A stretch of DNA of 64,000 bases from Sulfurimicrobium lacus (GCF_011764585.1 NZ_AP022853.1:1223501-1287500), one strand, 5' to 3'. Positions 46,843-58,200 are shown, counted from the first letter of the stretch. Numbers and translations are program-made. Notes: a model not told the origin generated them from the letters alone.

Positions 46843-48333
46843 GTGGAATTTAGCATAAAAAGCGGCAGCCCGGAAAAACAGCGTACCGCCTGTGTGGTGG
46901 TAGGGGTGTTCGAACACCGCAAGCTTTCCCTCGCGGCCGATCTCATGGATCGCGTTTCCGGCTTTTATATCAGCGACATCCTGCGGCGCGGCGATATGGA
47001 CGGCAAGCTGGGCAGCACGGTGCTTTTGCATAATGTTCCCAACGCGCTGTGCGACCGGTTGCTGCTGGTGGGGCTGGGCAAGGAGCGCGAATTCAAGGAC
47101 AAGGAATACCGTGAAGCCGTGGGGGCCGCGGTCAAGGCATTGAATGCCACCGGCGCGACCGAGGCCGCCATGTACCTGACCGAAGTGCCGGTGAAGAAGC
47201 GCGAACTGTCGTGGAAAGTGGAGCAGGCGGTCATGGTGGCGATGGAAAGCGTGTATCGCTTCGATCGTCTCAAAAGCAAGCAGGACGAGCAGCGCCGCCC
47301 ATTGCGCAAAATGGTGCTGAGCGTGCCGCGCCGCAACGAGCTGTCAATCGGCGAAGCAGCCCTGAATCAGGGACTGGCCATCGCCCAGGGCATGAACCTG
47401 GCCAAGGACCTCGCCAACCTGCCCGGCAATATCTGCACCCCGACCTACATCGCCGAGCAGGCGCAGGAACTGGCCAAAACGCACCAGCTGAAAATCGAGG
47501 TGCTGGAGCAGAAGGATATGGAGGCGCTCAAGATGGGCTCGTTCCTGTCCGTCGCCAAGGGCAGCCGCCAGCCACCCAAGCTCATCGTGCTGCAGTATGC
47601 CGGAGCGGCCAAAAACCAGAAGCCGGTGGTGCTGGTGGGCAAAGGCATCACATTCGATGCTGGTGGCATTTCGCTCAAGCCCGCTGCCGAGATGGACGAA
47701 ATGAAGTACGACATGTGCGGCGCGGCAAGCGTGCTGGGCGTGTTCCGGGCGATCGCGGAAATGAAGCTGCCGCTCAACGTGGTCGGCATCATTCCCACCT
47801 GCGAGAACCTGCCGGACGGCAATGCCAACAAACCGGGCGATGTCGTCACTTCGATGTCGGGCCAGACAATTGAAATCCTCAATACCGATGCGGAAGGACG
47901 CCTGATTCTGTGCGATGCGTTGACTTACGCTGCGAAGTTCGAACCCGCGGCGGTGGTGGATATCGCCACGCTTACCGGTGCCTGCGTCATCGCGCTCGGT
48001 CACCAGGCCAGCGGACTGCTCGCCAACCACGACCCGCTGGCGCGAGAACTGCTGCACGCCGGCGAATACACCTACGATCGCGCCTGGCACATGCCGTTGT
48101 GGGATGAGTACCAGGAGCAGTTGAAAAGCAACTTTGCCGACATCGCCAACATCGGCGGGCGTGCCGGCGGCGCCATCACGGCGGCCTGCTTCCTGTCGCG
48201 TTTCACCAAGGACTACGAGTGGGCGCACCTGGATATCGCCGGCACGGCCTGGAAGTCGGGCAAGGAGAAGGGCGCCACCGGCCGGCCGGTGCCGCTACTG
48301 GTGCATTTCCTGCTCAACCGCACGACAGGCTGA
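46843..48333 (+). CDS. pepA: Leucyl aminopeptidase (cytosol aminopeptidase) PepA
   Basis: The 496-residue M17 family hexamer with two metal ions removes N-terminal residues; in E. coli it also binds DNA. Starts with GTG after AAGGAGC. Active-site segments are [28 protein letters not shown] and the signature [14 protein letters not shown] near residue 348. The 3' end, including the stop, runs into a heptamer array. holC follows 26 bp later. Confidence 0.97.
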   Translation: MEFSIKSGSPEKQRTACVVVGVFEHRKLSLAADLMDRVSGFYISDILRRGDMDGKLGSTVLLHNVPNALCDRLLLVGLGKEREFKDKEYREAVGAAVKALNATGATEAAMYLTEVPVKKRELSWKVEQAVMVAMESVYRFDRLKSKQDEQRRPLRKMVLSVPRRNELSIGEAALNQGLAIAQGMNLAKDLANLPGNICTPTYIAEQAQELAKTHQLKIEVLEQKDMEALKMGSFLSVAKGSRQPPKLIVLQYAGAAKNQKPVVLVGKGITFDAGGISLKPAAEMDEMKYDMCGAASVLGVFRAIAEMKLPLNVVGIIPTCENLPDGNANKPGDVVTSMSGQTIEILNTDAEGRLILCDALTYAAKFEPAAVVDIATLTGACVIALGHQASGLLANHDPLARELLHAGEYTYDRAWHMPLWDEYQEQLKSNFADIANIGGRAGGAITAACFLSRFTKDYEWAHLDIAGTAWKSGKEKGATGRPVPLLVHFLLNRTTG

Positions 48334-48354
48334 GCGCTGACGGCTGATAGCTGC
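48327..48354. repeat. Heptamer array at the pepA 3' end
   Basis: AGGCTGA-GCGCTGA-CGGCTGA-TAGCTGC, four units, the reverse sense of TCAGC plus two variable bases. The pepA stop codon is inside the first unit and the array ends 5 bp before the holC ATG, so it probably overlaps the holC ribosome site. Confidence 0.65.
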
Positions 48355-48359
48355 CTTTA

Positions 48360-48797
48360 ATGACCCAAATCGACTTCTATACCCACGTCCAGGACAAGCG
48401 GCTGCTCGCCTGCAAGCTCAGTGCCAAGGCGCTGGAGCAGGACTTGCGCGTGCTGGTGCTGACGGCGGACGAAGGTGAAGCGGCCAGGATGGACCAGATG
48501 CTGTGGACGACTCCCGCTACCGCCTTTGTGCCGCATTGCCGTGCGCGTGATCCGCTGGCGGCCGTGACGCCGGTGATCGTGGATTGCGATCCGGGCGAGT
48601 TGACGCATGACCAGGTATTGCTGAACCTGGGCAGTGAACGGCCGGCCTTTTTCAGTCGGTTCCAGCGCCTCATCGAGATCGTGACGGAGGACGAGACGGA
48701 CCGCCAGGCGGCGCGCGAGCGCTTCCGCTTCTACCGCGACAGGGGTTACGAGATACGCTCCCACGACATGAGCCAGTCCGGCAAAGCCGCATCATGA
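48360..48797 (+). CDS. holC: DNA polymerase III chi subunit
   Basis: The 145-residue chi subunit links the clamp loader to SSB. Family features are MTQIDFYTHVQDKRLLACKL, the strand VLVLTADEGEAARMDQMLW and ATAFVPHCRARDP. pepA-holC-valS is a standard order. The stop overlaps the next start by 4 bp. Confidence 0.93.
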   Translation: MTQIDFYTHVQDKRLLACKLSAKALEQDLRVLVLTADEGEAARMDQMLWTTPATAFVPHCRARDPLAAVTPVIVDCDPGELTHDQVLLNLGSERPAFFSRFQRLIEIVTEDETDRQAARERFRFYRDRGYEIRSHDMSQSGKAAS

Positions 48798-49438
48798 GCC
48801 AGCAAAGCGGGAACCTGGTCCACGACGACGTCCTCGCCAAGATGGATGCGCTGCTGAAGAAACATCATGATGCGCTTGCCCGGGGCTCTGTTGCGGAGGA
48901 CTTCCCTGTCCTGACGGAGGTGGTGAAAGAACCGGTGGATGCCATCCCGGTGCTGACCGAGGTGGTTGAGGTTGCGCTGGAGGCCGTACCAATTGCCGAT
49001 TTCGAGGCTGACAGTCAGGGGCCATATGCTTCCCCGGCGCCCGCGAGCTTGCAGGAATATTCCCCGTGGTCGTATACGGATGAAGCGGAACAATACGCGG
49101 GAGGGGATGTCCCCCCCAGCGTTGACGACATGTCAGCTGCCATGGCGGCGGATGTTCCGTCCAGTGAGGTTTGCCATCCTGAATCTTCGCAACCGGAAGA
49201 GAAGGCGTTGCCGCTCAGCAGTGAAGCGCTGAACCAGTTGGATCGCCGGATACTTGAAATGCTCGAGCAACGGCTTCCTGCTCACATCGTCGAGGCCGTG
49301 GACAAAGCGCTTCCGGTGGTGCTCGAGGAATTCGCCATGGAACTCGAAAGCATGGTGCGCGACGCGGTGGCGCAAGAGTTGCGGCAGCAATTGGCGGAAT
49401 TGCTACGGCAAGGCCAGCACGGCGACGTCCCGGAATAA
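48794..49438 (+). CDS. Unknown acidic protein between holC and valS
   Basis: This 214-residue protein overlaps holC. The N-terminal helix [16 protein letters not shown] is followed by a duplicated phrase, FPVLTEVV and IPVLTEVV, about 16 residues apart, then an acidic, low-complexity middle. The C-terminal 80 residues are amphipathic helix ([38 protein letters not shown]), probably an oligomerisation coiled coil. No signal peptide or membrane helix. Similar proteins occur at this place in related bacteria; function unknown. Confidence 0.75.
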   Translation: MSQQSGNLVHDDVLAKMDALLKKHHDALARGSVAEDFPVLTEVVKEPVDAIPVLTEVVEVALEAVPIADFEADSQGPYASPAPASLQEYSPWSYTDEAEQYAGGDVPPSVDDMSAAMAADVPSSEVCHPESSQPEEKALPLSSEALNQLDRRILEMLEQRLPAHIVEAVDKALPVVLEEFAMELESMVRDAVAQELRQQLAELLRQGQHGDVPE

Positions 49439-49454
49439 ACTTACCCGGTTGGGT

Positions 49455-49460
49455 TATAAT
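49455..49460 (+). promoter_or_regulatory. -10 box upstream of valS
   Basis: A perfect TATAAT lies 29 bp before the valS ATG, 16 bp after the stop of the previous gene. No convincing -35 is seen at the expected distance. It could give valS its own promoter. Confidence 0.5.
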
Positions 49461-49488
49461 TCCGCCCTTTCCCTGCTCGGTTTTATCC

Positions 49489-52224
49489 ATGGAACTCGCC
49501 AAAAGTTTTGAACCCGCCGCCATCGAGGCGCACTGGTACCCATTGTGGGAGTCGAACGGCTACTTCAAGGCCGCGATGCAAGCCGACCGGCCTGCCTACT
49601 GCATCATGCTGCCGCCGCCCAACGTCACCGGCACTCTGCACATGGGGCACGCGTTCCAGGACACCCTGATGGATACCCTGGTGCGCTATCACCGCATGAA
49701 GGGCGAGAATACCCTGTGGCAACCGGGTACCGACCACGCCGGCATCGCCACCCAGATCGTGGTGGAGCGCCAGCTGGATGCAAAAGGCATTTCGCGCCAC
49801 GACCTCGGGCGCGACGAGTTCCTCAAGCGGGTGTGGACGTGGAAGGAAGAGTCCGGCTCGACCATCACCCGCCAGATGCGCCGCCTCGGTGCTTCCGCCG
49901 ACTGGTCGCGCGAGCGCTTCACCATGGACGAGGGGCTGTCGAAATCGGTGACCGAAGTCTTCGTCAAACTCCACGAGCAAGGCCTGATCTATCGCGGCAA
50001 GCGCCTGGTCAACTGGGACCCAGTGCTGATGACCGCGGTGTCCGACCTGGAAGTCATCTCCGAAGAGGAAGACGGCTTCATGTGGCATATCCGTTACCCG
50101 GTCGAGGGCGGCAGCGAAGCGCTGATCGTCGCCACCACCCGGCCGGAAACGTTATTGGGCGACATGGCAGTCGCCGTGCATCCCGAAGACGAGCGCTACA
50201 AGCACCTGGTCGGCAAGCACGTGCGCCTGCCGCTGTGCGAACGCAGCATCCCGATCATCGCCGACGATTACGTCGATCCGGCGTTCGGCACGGGCTGCGT
50301 CAAGATCACGCCGGCGCACGATTTCAACGACTACCAGGTCGGCCTGCGCCACCATCTCGAGCCTTTGAGCATTCTTACCCTCGACGCCAAAATAAACGAT
50401 CTGGCGCCAGCCGAATACCAGGGCATGGACCGCTATGAGGCGCGCAAGAAAATCGTCGCCGATCTCGAAGCCCAAGGCCTGCTGGTGGAGACCAAGCCGC
50501 ACAAGCTGATGGTGCCGCGCGGCGACCGCACCCACGTGGTGATCGAGCCGATGCTCACCGACCAGTGGTATGTGGCCATGGACGGGCTGGCGAAACGCGG
50601 CCTGGAGCTGGTGGCAAAAGGCGAAGTGAAGTTCGTGCCGGACAACTGGACCCACGTCTACAACCAGTGGCTGGAAAACATCCAGGACTGGTGCATCTCG
50701 CGCCAGCTGTGGTGGGGGCACCGTATCCCGGCGTGGTACGACGAGGACGGCAATGCCTACGTGGCGCGCAACCTGGAAGACGCGCAGAAACAGGCGGGAC
50801 CCGGCAAAACGCTGAGCCAGGACGAGGATGTGCTCGATACCTGGTTTTCCTCGGCCTTGTGGCCGTTTTCCACGCTGGGCTGGCCGGACAAGACGCCCGA
50901 ACTTGCCACCTTCCTGCCATCGAGCGTGCTGGTCACCGGCTTCGACATCATTTTCTTCTGGGTCGCCCGCATGATCATGATGTCGGAGCACTTCACCGGC
51001 CAGGTGCCGTTCAAGGAAGTCTACGTGCACGGCCTGGTGCGCGACATGCACGGCCACAAGATGTCCAAATCCAAGGGCAACGTGATCGACCCGATCGACC
51101 TGATTGACGGCATCGAGCTGGAAGCCCTGGTCGCCAAACGTACCACCGGCCTGATGAACCCCAAACAGGCGGAGTCCATCGCCAAGCAGACGCGCAAGGA
51201 CTTTCCGGACGGCTTTCCCTCTTTCGGTACCGACGCCATCCGCTTCACTTTCGCCAGCCTCGCGTCCCATGGCCGCGACATCAAGTTCGACCTGCAGCGC
51301 TGCGACGGCTACCGCAATTTCTGCAACAAGCTGTGGAACGCTACGCGCTTCGTGCTGATGAACACCGAAGGCAAGGACTGCGGCCAGGACGAAGCGCTGC
51401 CGCTGCAATATTCCGATGTCGACCAATGGATCATCGGCCGCCTGCAGCAGGCGGAAAAGGAAGTGGCCGACGGATTCGATTCCTACCGTTTCGACATGGC
51501 AGCGCGTGCCGTTTACGAATTCGTCTGGGACGAATACTGCGACTGGTACGTGGAACTGGCCAAGGTGCAGATCGCCAATGGCGACGAAGCGCAGCAGCGG
51601 GCGACGCGCCGCACCCTGGTGCGGGTGCTGGAAAGCACGCTGCGCATGGCGCACCCGATCATTCCCTTCATCACCGAAGAGCTGTGGCAGAAAATGGCTC
51701 CCCTGGCCGGAAAAAGCGGCGCCAGCATCATGCTGCAGGCTTACCCTGCTGCCGACATGGCCAGCGTCAGCGAGGCCGCCAGCAGCCAGGTCGCCCTGCT
51801 CAAAGAGTTGGTCAACGCCTGTCGTGGCTTGCGCGGCGAAATGAACCTTTCTCCCGCGCTCAAGGTGCCGCTGATCGCGCTGGGCGATATCGCTGCGCTG
51901 GTGCCTTACCTGCAGGCGCTGGCGAGAATTTCCGAGGTTGAAATCGTGTCAGGGGAACTGCCTGCGGCCGATGCACCGGTGGCGGTGGTGGGCGATGTGC
52001 GCCTGATGCTCAAGATCGAGGTGGACAAGGAGGCCGAACAGGCGCGTCTGTCCAAGGAAATCGCGCGTCTGGAAGGGGAAATCGCCAAGGCCAACGCCAA
52101 GCTCGGCAACGAAAGCTTCGTCGCCCGCGCCCCGGCTGCGGTGGTGGAGCAGGAAAAGGAAAGGCTGGCGAACTTTGGCGCGACGCTGGAAAAACTCAGG
52201 GCGCAGCTCGCAAAACTGGGTTAA
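49489..52224 (+). CDS. valS: Valyl-tRNA synthetase
   Basis: ValRS (911 residues) charges tRNA-Val. Class I signatures: [14 protein letters not shown] (HIGH variant HMGH) near 47 and [15 protein letters not shown] (KMSKS) near 525. The editing domain lies between them. The anticodon-binding domain and the C-terminal coiled-coil arm ([20 protein letters not shown]) complete the usual bacterial layout. Confidence 0.98.
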   Translation: MELAKSFEPAAIEAHWYPLWESNGYFKAAMQADRPAYCIMLPPPNVTGTLHMGHAFQDTLMDTLVRYHRMKGENTLWQPGTDHAGIATQIVVERQLDAKGISRHDLGRDEFLKRVWTWKEESGSTITRQMRRLGASADWSRERFTMDEGLSKSVTEVFVKLHEQGLIYRGKRLVNWDPVLMTAVSDLEVISEEEDGFMWHIRYPVEGGSEALIVATTRPETLLGDMAVAVHPEDERYKHLVGKHVRLPLCERSIPIIADDYVDPAFGTGCVKITPAHDFNDYQVGLRHHLEPLSILTLDAKINDLAPAEYQGMDRYEARKKIVADLEAQGLLVETKPHKLMVPRGDRTHVVIEPMLTDQWYVAMDGLAKRGLELVAKGEVKFVPDNWTHVYNQWLENIQDWCISRQLWWGHRIPAWYDEDGNAYVARNLEDAQKQAGPGKTLSQDEDVLDTWFSSALWPFSTLGWPDKTPELATFLPSSVLVTGFDIIFFWVARMIMMSEHFTGQVPFKEVYVHGLVRDMHGHKMSKSKGNVIDPIDLIDGIELEALVAKRTTGLMNPKQAESIAKQTRKDFPDGFPSFGTDAIRFTFASLASHGRDIKFDLQRCDGYRNFCNKLWNATRFVLMNTEGKDCGQDEALPLQYSDVDQWIIGRLQQAEKEVADGFDSYRFDMAARAVYEFVWDEYCDWYVELAKVQIANGDEAQQRATRRTLVRVLESTLRMAHPIIPFITEELWQKMAPLAGKSGASIMLQAYPAADMASVSEAASSQVALLKELVNACRGLRGEMNLSPALKVPLIALGDIAALVPYLQALARISEVEIVSGELPAADAPVAVVGDVRLMLKIEVDKEAEQARLSKEIARLEGEIAKANAKLGNESFVARAPAAVVEQEKERLANFGATLEKLRAQLAKLG

Positions 52225-52509
52225 TTCAGTGAGGTAAACCCCCGGCTATGCCGGGGGACTCAAAAAGTTTGACTTACGCGGCGGTCATGCAAACTTGGCG
52301 ATGACTGCTGTAGCTCCCTCCCTTTCAAGGGGAGGGCTGGGGTGGGGATGGGTTTGAGTGGTAGTGAAAATGCGCAAAGTGCAACCCACCCCCATCCCAA
52401 CCTTCCCCCTGAAGGGGAAGGAGTAACCCCAGCCGCCATAGGCGGCTCGCGGTTTTATCGGCCATTTTGAGGGGCTCACCCAATAAGCCTCGACTTTGCC
52501 GGGGGTAAT
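52225..52509. other. Repeat-rich intergenic region after valS
   Basis: The 285-bp stretch has no gene. It holds the hairpin CCCCCGGC-TAT-GCCGGGGG (52239-52257), which probably ends valS though no T-run follows; a large G/C-rich inverted repeat (52314-52424); and a small hairpin AGCCGCC-ATA-GGCGGCT (52431-52447). A GCCGGGGG-like sequence recurs at 52498. Confidence 0.6.
52314..52424. repeat. Dispersed-type inverted repeat with 41-bp arms
   Basis: The left arm (52314-52354) runs from CTCCCTCCCTTTCAAGGGGA to GGGTTT, and the right arm (52383-52424) is its imperfect reverse complement. The centre is about 28 bp. The CCTTT/AAGGGG-rich sequence is of a kind seen repeatedly in many proteobacterial genomes. 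No coding content. Confidence 0.7.
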
Positions 52510-52764
52510 TTAACTCTCGCTGCTGATGCGCCAGGAATTCTCGTCGCGGGCGACCTCGTAGCGTGCCCAGCGTGAGAACTCATCCGCGCTGCAGATGAAA
52601 TTGCGGCGCCGCTGCGGCCCCACCAACACCTTGTATTTAACGCATTCCGGCTGGTTTTCGTGCTCGCAGGGCACGCCCTGAGCCAGCACCTGGCGCACTT
52701 CCCAGTGGCCGTGAAAATATCCGTTGCTGTAAGTGGCGCCCAGTTTGATCGGGGTGTTCTTCAT
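52510..52764 (-). CDS. Small protein of unknown function, 84 residues
   Basis: Starts at ATG 52764 (MKNTPIKLGATYSNGYFHGH). It looks like one small beta-rich domain: WEVRQVLAQG, CVKYKVLVGPQRRRNFICSA and FSRWARYEVARDENSW. Three cysteines, no signal peptide. It follows the methyltransferase gene by 7 bp and is probably its operon partner. No function can be assigned. Confidence 0.65.
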   Translation of the reverse strand: MKNTPIKLGATYSNGYFHGHWEVRQVLAQGVPCEHENQPECVKYKVLVGPQRRRNFICSADEFSRWARYEVARDENSWRISSES

Positions 52765-52771
52765 GCGGGTA

Positions 52772-53386
52772 CTACTTCCTGATAAAGCGGCAAAACGTGT
52801 ACGACTGCTTGCCTTGAGAAGGCGTGATATGCAGGGCGCCAAAGGATTCTTCAAGAGCGAAGCCAGTGCCGATCTCATGTGACAGGGATTCCGGGCTGTA
52901 GCGCACCACGTCCAGGCCGCTGCACTGGGCAGGGCCGTCCAGCGCGAAGGTGGCGATGATCAAATGGCCGCCGGGAGGCAGGGCGGATCGGGCTGCCTCG
53001 ATATATAGCCGGCGGTCTGCGGCGTCGGTGAGGAAGTGGAAAACGGCGCGGTCGTGCCAGAGGGCATATTGCTGCCCTGGCACGAATCGGGTGATGTCCG
53101 CGACCAGCCAGGTCACCTGGTTCGACGCCGCGCCCAGGCGGGCTTGGGTAGCCTCCAGCGCGGCGGCGGAAAGATCGAGCACCGTCACGTTGCTGTAGCC
53201 GTTCTCCAGCAGTGCGTCCACCAGGTTCGAGGCGCCGCCGCCCACGTCGATGATCGCCTCGCTTTTGCCCATGCCCGTGGCGGCGATGAGGCGTAGCGGA
53301 ATTTCCGGATAAGCCTGAAACCAGCCGACCTCATGCGGTTTGCGAGTGGCGTAGACCTGTTCCCAGTGCGCCTTGGTGTCGACCAT
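52772..53386 (-). CDS. Class I SAM-dependent methyltransferase
   Basis: The 204-residue protein has a Rossmann-type methyltransferase fold: motif I AIIDVGGGASNLVDAL near 46, the acidic residue at the end of strand 2 in VTVLDLSAAALEA, WLVADITRF, and LWHDRAVFHFLTDAADR. Start MVDTKAHWEQVYATRKPHEV is typical of a small family of uncharacterised methyltransferases. Substrate unknown. It lies between the ThiO-like gene and a small unknown gene. Confidence 0.85.
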   Translation of the reverse strand: MVDTKAHWEQVYATRKPHEVGWFQAYPEIPLRLIAATGMGKSEAIIDVGGGASNLVDALLENGYSNVTVLDLSAAALEATQARLGAASNQVTWLVADITRFVPGQQYALWHDRAVFHFLTDAADRRLYIEAARSALPPGGHLIIATFALDGPAQCSGLDVVRYSPESLSHEIGTGFALEESFGALHITPSQGKQSYTFCRFIRK

Positions 53387-53423
53387 TGTGGTTCCTATAT
53401 TCAAATGATGATGTGAATATAGT

Positions 53424-54509
53424 TTATTTTTGCGCAACAGGCCAGCGATAAGGTGCGATGTCGAGCGTTTGCGGGCGTTCCAGAATCAGATTGGCCATGA
53501 TCTCGGCGCTGGCGGGCGCCATGGTGACGCCGTAGCGGAAGTGGCCGCTGTTGATATAGAGATTTTCCAGTTGCGGGTGGCGATCGATGGTGGGGATGTT
53601 GTCCGGGGATCCCGGGCGCAGTCCCGCCCAGTGCTTAACCACTGGCGCATGTTTCAGCAAGGGCAAAATTTCTGTGGCCTGGGCATAAAGCATTGCTTTG
53701 GCCTGTTCCGTTGTGGTTTTGTCGAAGCCCACGTCTTCCAGCGTGCTGCCAGCCAGGATATGTCCATCGAGGCGCGGGATCAGGTAAAACCCTTCGCGCA
53801 GGATAATGGTGCGCAAGGCTCCCGGTTCCGCCTTGAACAGCAGCATCTGTCCGCGGATGGGGCGGATATCCAGATTCAGCGCGTGCTCGCCCAACAGCTT
53901 TTTGCTCCACGCGCCAGAAGCGACGATGTAACGCCCGGCTTTCAACTCGCCGCGGCTGGTCTCGATGCTGGTGATTCTGGCGCCGTCGCTGTTCCATCTG
54001 GTGACTTCAGTATGCTCGGAGATTTCGACGCCAAGCAGTTCCAGCCTGCGTCGCAGGGCTTTTAGCAATCTAGGATTGCGCGCCTGAGCGACATCCGGGA
54101 GCCATAAAGCCTCTTCGTCAGCCGCCAGTTCGGGAACGATCTCCCGTGCTCCCGCACTTTCCAGCCGAGTGCCATGAGTGTCGCACCATATTCGTGCTTT
54201 GGACGTGGAAACAGGCGGCAGCACCAGCATGCCGCAGCACCGGTATTCAGGATCTATGCCGGTCGCGGTTTGCAGTTCCTCGGCCCATCCTGGGAACAGC
54301 GCGATGCTCCGTTGCACCAGTTGGTTGACGGCATCGGTGTAATCCCATGGCAGGAGTGGGAATAGAATGCCGCCGCCTGCCCAGGAAGACTCCTGGCCGG
54401 GCTGATTCCGTTCCAGCAATCTAACCGACGCGCCAGTGTTTGCCAGCTGAAGGGCAGTGCTGCAGCCGATGATGCCGCTGCCGACAATGATGTAATCGGG
54501 ATTGAACAA
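53424..54509 (-). CDS. thiO: Glycine oxidase ThiO-like FAD-dependent oxidoreductase
   Basis: The 361-residue DAO-family flavoprotein has the FAD-binding motif YIIVGSGIIGCSTALQLANT at the N-terminus, SSWAGGGILFPLLPWDY as in ThiO, and the substrate/FAD block HWAGLRPGSPDNIPTID near 310. ThiO oxidises glycine to dehydroglycine for the thiazole of thiamine. No other thi gene is adjacent, so the thiamine role rests on sequence only. Confidence 0.85.
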   Translation of the reverse strand: MFNPDYIIVGSGIIGCSTALQLANTGASVRLLERNQPGQESSWAGGGILFPLLPWDYTDAVNQLVQRSIALFPGWAEELQTATGIDPEYRCCGMLVLPPVSTSKARIWCDTHGTRLESAGAREIVPELAADEEALWLPDVAQARNPRLLKALRRRLELLGVEISEHTEVTRWNSDGARITSIETSRGELKAGRYIVASGAWSKKLLGEHALNLDIRPIRGQMLLFKAEPGALRTIILREGFYLIPRLDGHILAGSTLEDVGFDKTTTEQAKAMLYAQATEILPLLKHAPVVKHWAGLRPGSPDNIPTIDRHPQLENLYINSGHFRYGVTMAPASAEIMANLILERPQTLDIAPYRWPVAQK

Positions 54510-54550
54510 AGATGGACCGGACCTGGGAGAATCGGAAAATTCGGGAGGGT

Positions 54551-54556
54551 ATTATA
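54551..54556 (-). promoter_or_regulatory. -10 box upstream of the thiO-like gene
   Basis: TATAAT on the minus strand, about 42 bp before the ATG at 54509. The -35 is weak. The rest of the 270-bp gap (54510-54779) shows only the short stem CCAGGCTT/AAGCCTGG (54602-54623) and no gene. Confidence 0.45.
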
Positions 54557-54779
54557 TCTGCGAACGAGAACGCTTTGTCGTCCGCAAAATCGCAGTTGCT
54601 TCCAGGCTTGGGGTGAAAGCCTGGGTCAAGGCGAGTACGGGCTTGCCCGCCCCGCCCGGTGTCTTGGTCTCAGAACAAGGCAATTGCGACGACGGTATTC
54701 AAGGTGCTCAAAGAATTCATGTCGTAGCGGTATCGTATAAAGCTAGAACCCGTCCTGCGTCCTGGTGCGGCTCAGCAGA

Positions 54780-55199
54780 CTACTTGTTCCAGCATTCGGC
54801 CACGCTCGCGGTTCCTGTGACGCCTTTTACGCCGAGGCTGGTCAGCGTCAGGGAGCCGCATGCATCACCGTCCATCAGTCCGCCACCCACAGGGATGGCT
54901 CTCAGGGTATAGGCAGTTGCAGTTTGCACCGGCAAATCTATGTTGTAAACCGCAGTACCTTCCTTCGGGGAATTCACGAATTGAACAACACAGGTAGCAC
55001 AATTGTACTTGTTGTCCTCGGTGAATTTTCGTTCTAGAAACTGCGCGTCTTCGAGCAGCACGCTTCTGGCTTGCGAACGCTGCGCGCGCTTGGTATATGA
55101 CTGGTAGGAGGGATAGGCAATGGCTGACAGTATTCCTATGACCGCTACGACTATCATCAGTTCGAGCAGGCTAAAGCCGCGCATTTGCTTGAATTTCAT
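54780..55199 (-). CDS. pilE: Type IV pilin, PilE-type minor pilin
   Basis: The 139-residue prepilin starts at ATG 55199 after GGAGAAG. The prepilin peptidase site is [19 protein letters not shown] with Glu at +5, then the long hydrophobic helix and [20 protein letters not shown] as in the PilE group of minor pilins. Four cysteines lie in the C-terminal globular part (CATC, DACGS, AECWNK). Last gene of the minor-pilin operon, separated from pilY1 by a strong hairpin. Confidence 0.9.
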   Translation of the reverse strand: MKFKQMRGFSLLELMIVVAVIGILSAIAYPSYQSYTKRAQRSQARSVLLEDAQFLERKFTEDNKYNCATCVVQFVNSPKEGTAVYNIDLPVQTATAYTLRAIPVGGGLMDGDACGSLTLTSLGVKGVTGTASVAECWNK

Positions 55200-55232
55200 G
55201 TTCTTCTCCAAAATCGTTTTTCAGGAAAGCGC

Positions 55233-55264
55233 TGATTGCCCCCCTCAGCTTGGGGGGGCAATCA
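55233..55264 (-). terminator. Strong hairpin between pilY1 and pilE
   Basis: TGATTGCCCCCC and its complement GGGGGGCAATCA form a stem of about 12 bp with a short CTCAGCTT-type loop. On the minus strand no T-run follows directly, so it may be a partial terminator or an RNA-stability element rather than a full stop. Confidence 0.6.
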
Positions 55265-55272
55265 GGAAGTGC

Positions 55273-58200
55273 TTATTGAATCTGCCGCCAGAAAATGCGG
55301 GTCGGGAGCGTCACGGGGGGCGGCGTGGGGTTCGCATTCAGCGTTGTGCCAATTGCCGCACTGGAGGCGCTGGTCAATTTGAAAATTGGTATGCCGGCAG
55401 GCCCAATGATCACGACGGGGACGGTGGGAATGCCTCCCCCAGGGGTGACGCCCGATGCAGATGCATCGCTGCTGTCTACCGTGCCGTCGCCGTTGGTGTC
55501 AAATATGGGATCCGTAGCCATTGCACCACCCGTCAGGCTGAGCTCCATCAGCCAACCAGTGCCCCCTGAAGTGCACTTGTCGGTCGAGGGTATCAGCGTC
55601 ACAAAAAGCACCCGGCCGTTTAGCACCTGCGATCGGTAAATCACCCGCTCGCCACGGTGCGTGCCGGATGGCGGCAGCAAGTCCATGTACCACCCACGCT
55701 GGGTTCCCGCGTAATCCACCGCGTTGGCGCTGGTCGTGCGCCAGTATGGACCGGGGGGTACGGGTGTGGGTGGCGTCACATCGTCCGTTTGGGTGAGGAT
55801 GGTTTGTTGCTGCAACATACTTCTGGTTATTGCCACGCCAGTGTCCCAGATGGCGTAGTAGCTTTGTACATCCGTATTGACGCTGTCGGTCGTGGTGATG
55901 AAACTTCCTGTGCCGAAATACACCATCACCCCGCCGCTGGCCGGTACGGGGCTGGGCCCCAACAAGGGCTGCGAGGTGATGGGCTGTACCTGGCCGCTGG
56001 TATTGGTGGCGGTGAACAATGTTGTGGCCGTCCAGCTAGAGGGCGTGCTGCTGGATAAGTCGAACTTCCACAATCTGCCCTGCAAATCGCCGGCATAAAC
56101 CGCGTCAATAATCTTGTCGTTGTTGGAGTCATATAGAGCCGGCGTGGACAGCCCGTTGGCCGCGGTGCTGTCGGTCGGGATCTTGCTGATCAGTGCACCG
56201 GTCTCCAGATTCACGATATAGAGATATGCCTTGTCCGCAGTGCTGTTGTAGCCATTGCCGAAAATCGCGGCCCAGGAGCCATCGTGCAGGCGGCCGATTT
56301 GCGGCTGTCCGTAGGTCAGTCCCAAGTCGGTGGCATCAGAAAACTCCCATAGCACTTTGGTTGCATCGAAAGTATCGGGGTGGGACACGTCCAGGGCATA
56401 AACGGATTTTCCGCCAGCGCCCAGACTGCCTACCAACACGGTCTTCCAGCTGCCTCCCAGGTAGGCGTCGCTGGCGTTGGCCGGCCCGTCCACCAAGTAC
56501 TTGTGCGTATACGCCGGGTCGGTGATGGCGCTCAGCTTGTCGTAAACGCCAGCCGGCACATAAGCGAGCAACTCCTTGCCTGAGTCGGCGTTGCCGATGT
56601 CCGAGCGGAAACCGTGCAACATGCCGTCGTTCGCGCCGACATACACCATCGGCGGGCGGGCACTCTTGGTTGCCACGTAGCTTGCATAAGTGCTCTGGCC
56701 GGTAGTGCCGCTCGGCAAGGAGGTGAAGCCATAATCCTCGTTATAGGAAAATATCGGATCGGAGTTGACGATGTCGCCCAGCACATTGGTACAGGTGGCG
56801 GGCGAGGGGCATGCCGGCCGGTTTCTGAAAATGCCAGGAGGGAAACGCTCTTCCTGGGTGGTGTCTCCACGCAGCCAGGCAAGCCTGTCTGCACATTTGC
56901 CGTCAACCACCCCGAAGGAGTCCTTGTTCAGGGCGGTGGCCAGGCTGCTGGTGCAGGTGCTGAACGCCTGTGCCGTACCGCCATTCATGGTGAAAATATT
57001 ACGCGAGGCCGGGACCGGAATCAGCGTCGCTGCATCCCAGTTGGCATCGACGCCATCCAGCCTCCCGTCATTGTTTATGTCCAGCACTTTCCCGGCGTTG
57101 ACCCCGCTGCTGACCACGGTAAAGTCATAGAAGTGGCCGCTCCAGTTCGTGCTGTCGAACTGTGCCTGATACACCACCGTGCCGGTGTTGAGACTGGTCG
57201 AGTTGGCTGCCAGTGCGGCGGAAGACGCATTGGTCGTCGTGATGGTCGACACGATCGAACTGAAAGCGTCGACCACATTCTGCGGGTTTTCCGCACTGAA
57301 AAACTGCCCGCGACTATTGATTGCGGCATGCCACAGGTCCGCGACATAAGCGTAGCCATATGGCGGGTTGGTGCCGACAGGCGATTCGTCGGTGAACGGC
57401 CAGAATTTGGTGCCTGCAGCCAGGGCGGAATAATCACCGGCATAGGTGCTGCCACCCCAGGCCGGATCAACCAGAATAGTGCCCAATCCCAGACCGATGG
57501 TGAAGTTGACCATGTGCTGCCAATTCGCCGGGTCATTCTTGGCGTTCCAGTACTGCGTGGTTGGATTCGTGGAAGTTTCGGCGATGTGGGGGTGAACGTT
57601 GTTGGCCAGGGTCGTGTTCAGGTCGGTCGACCAGTATTTGAACGCGATGTCAGACAGCGTGTTGCTGTAGCTGTATGCGGAGGTCGGGATGCTCCATGAA
57701 AGCGTGACGCCGTTTACCGGGTTGGCGCTGTCGCTGCCCCAAGCGTCGCCGACGGTGATGCGAGTGTTGCTCGAATAAGTAGCGGTATAGGTCCCGTTGT
57801 AGGTTGCGCCGGCGCCGGCCACGGTCACCTGTACTCCGCTGGTACCGCTGAGGCTGGCAAAGGGATCGGTACACCCGGTGCTGTTTACAATGTTGATCCG
57901 GTCTGGGCCGGGGCTTCCCCTGTCATCAAAAAACACTCTGCAGGTGTAGGTGTAATTGGTCGAGGGGAGAGTCGTGGTGTTCTTGTAAGGGTAAATAGGC
58001 GTGTAAGCCGTTCCGTCCGGCAGGGTCTTGGCCGTGGAATCCACGTTGCCGCCGAAATTGACGTTGTCGTCTCCATTCCATAAGCCGTCGGTGAACATGA
58101 TGTGGTAATTTTGCCGGCAGGTATAGTTGGTGCCATCAGTGACAGTCGGGTCTTCGGCATAGGCGCTGTTGACGCCGGTGGCCTTGTAATATTCACCAGC

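Noticed and set aside
52225..52509. tRNA or small RNA gene in the long gap after valS
   Set aside because: The stems found belong to a hairpin and a dispersed inverted repeat; no cloverleaf, anticodon arm or CCA end could be drawn. Other gaps were checked with the same result.
54510..54779. Possible TPP riboswitch upstream of the thiO-like gene
   Set aside because: A CTGAGA occurs on the minus strand but the second conserved block (ACCTGATCTGG-like) and the pairing helices are absent.
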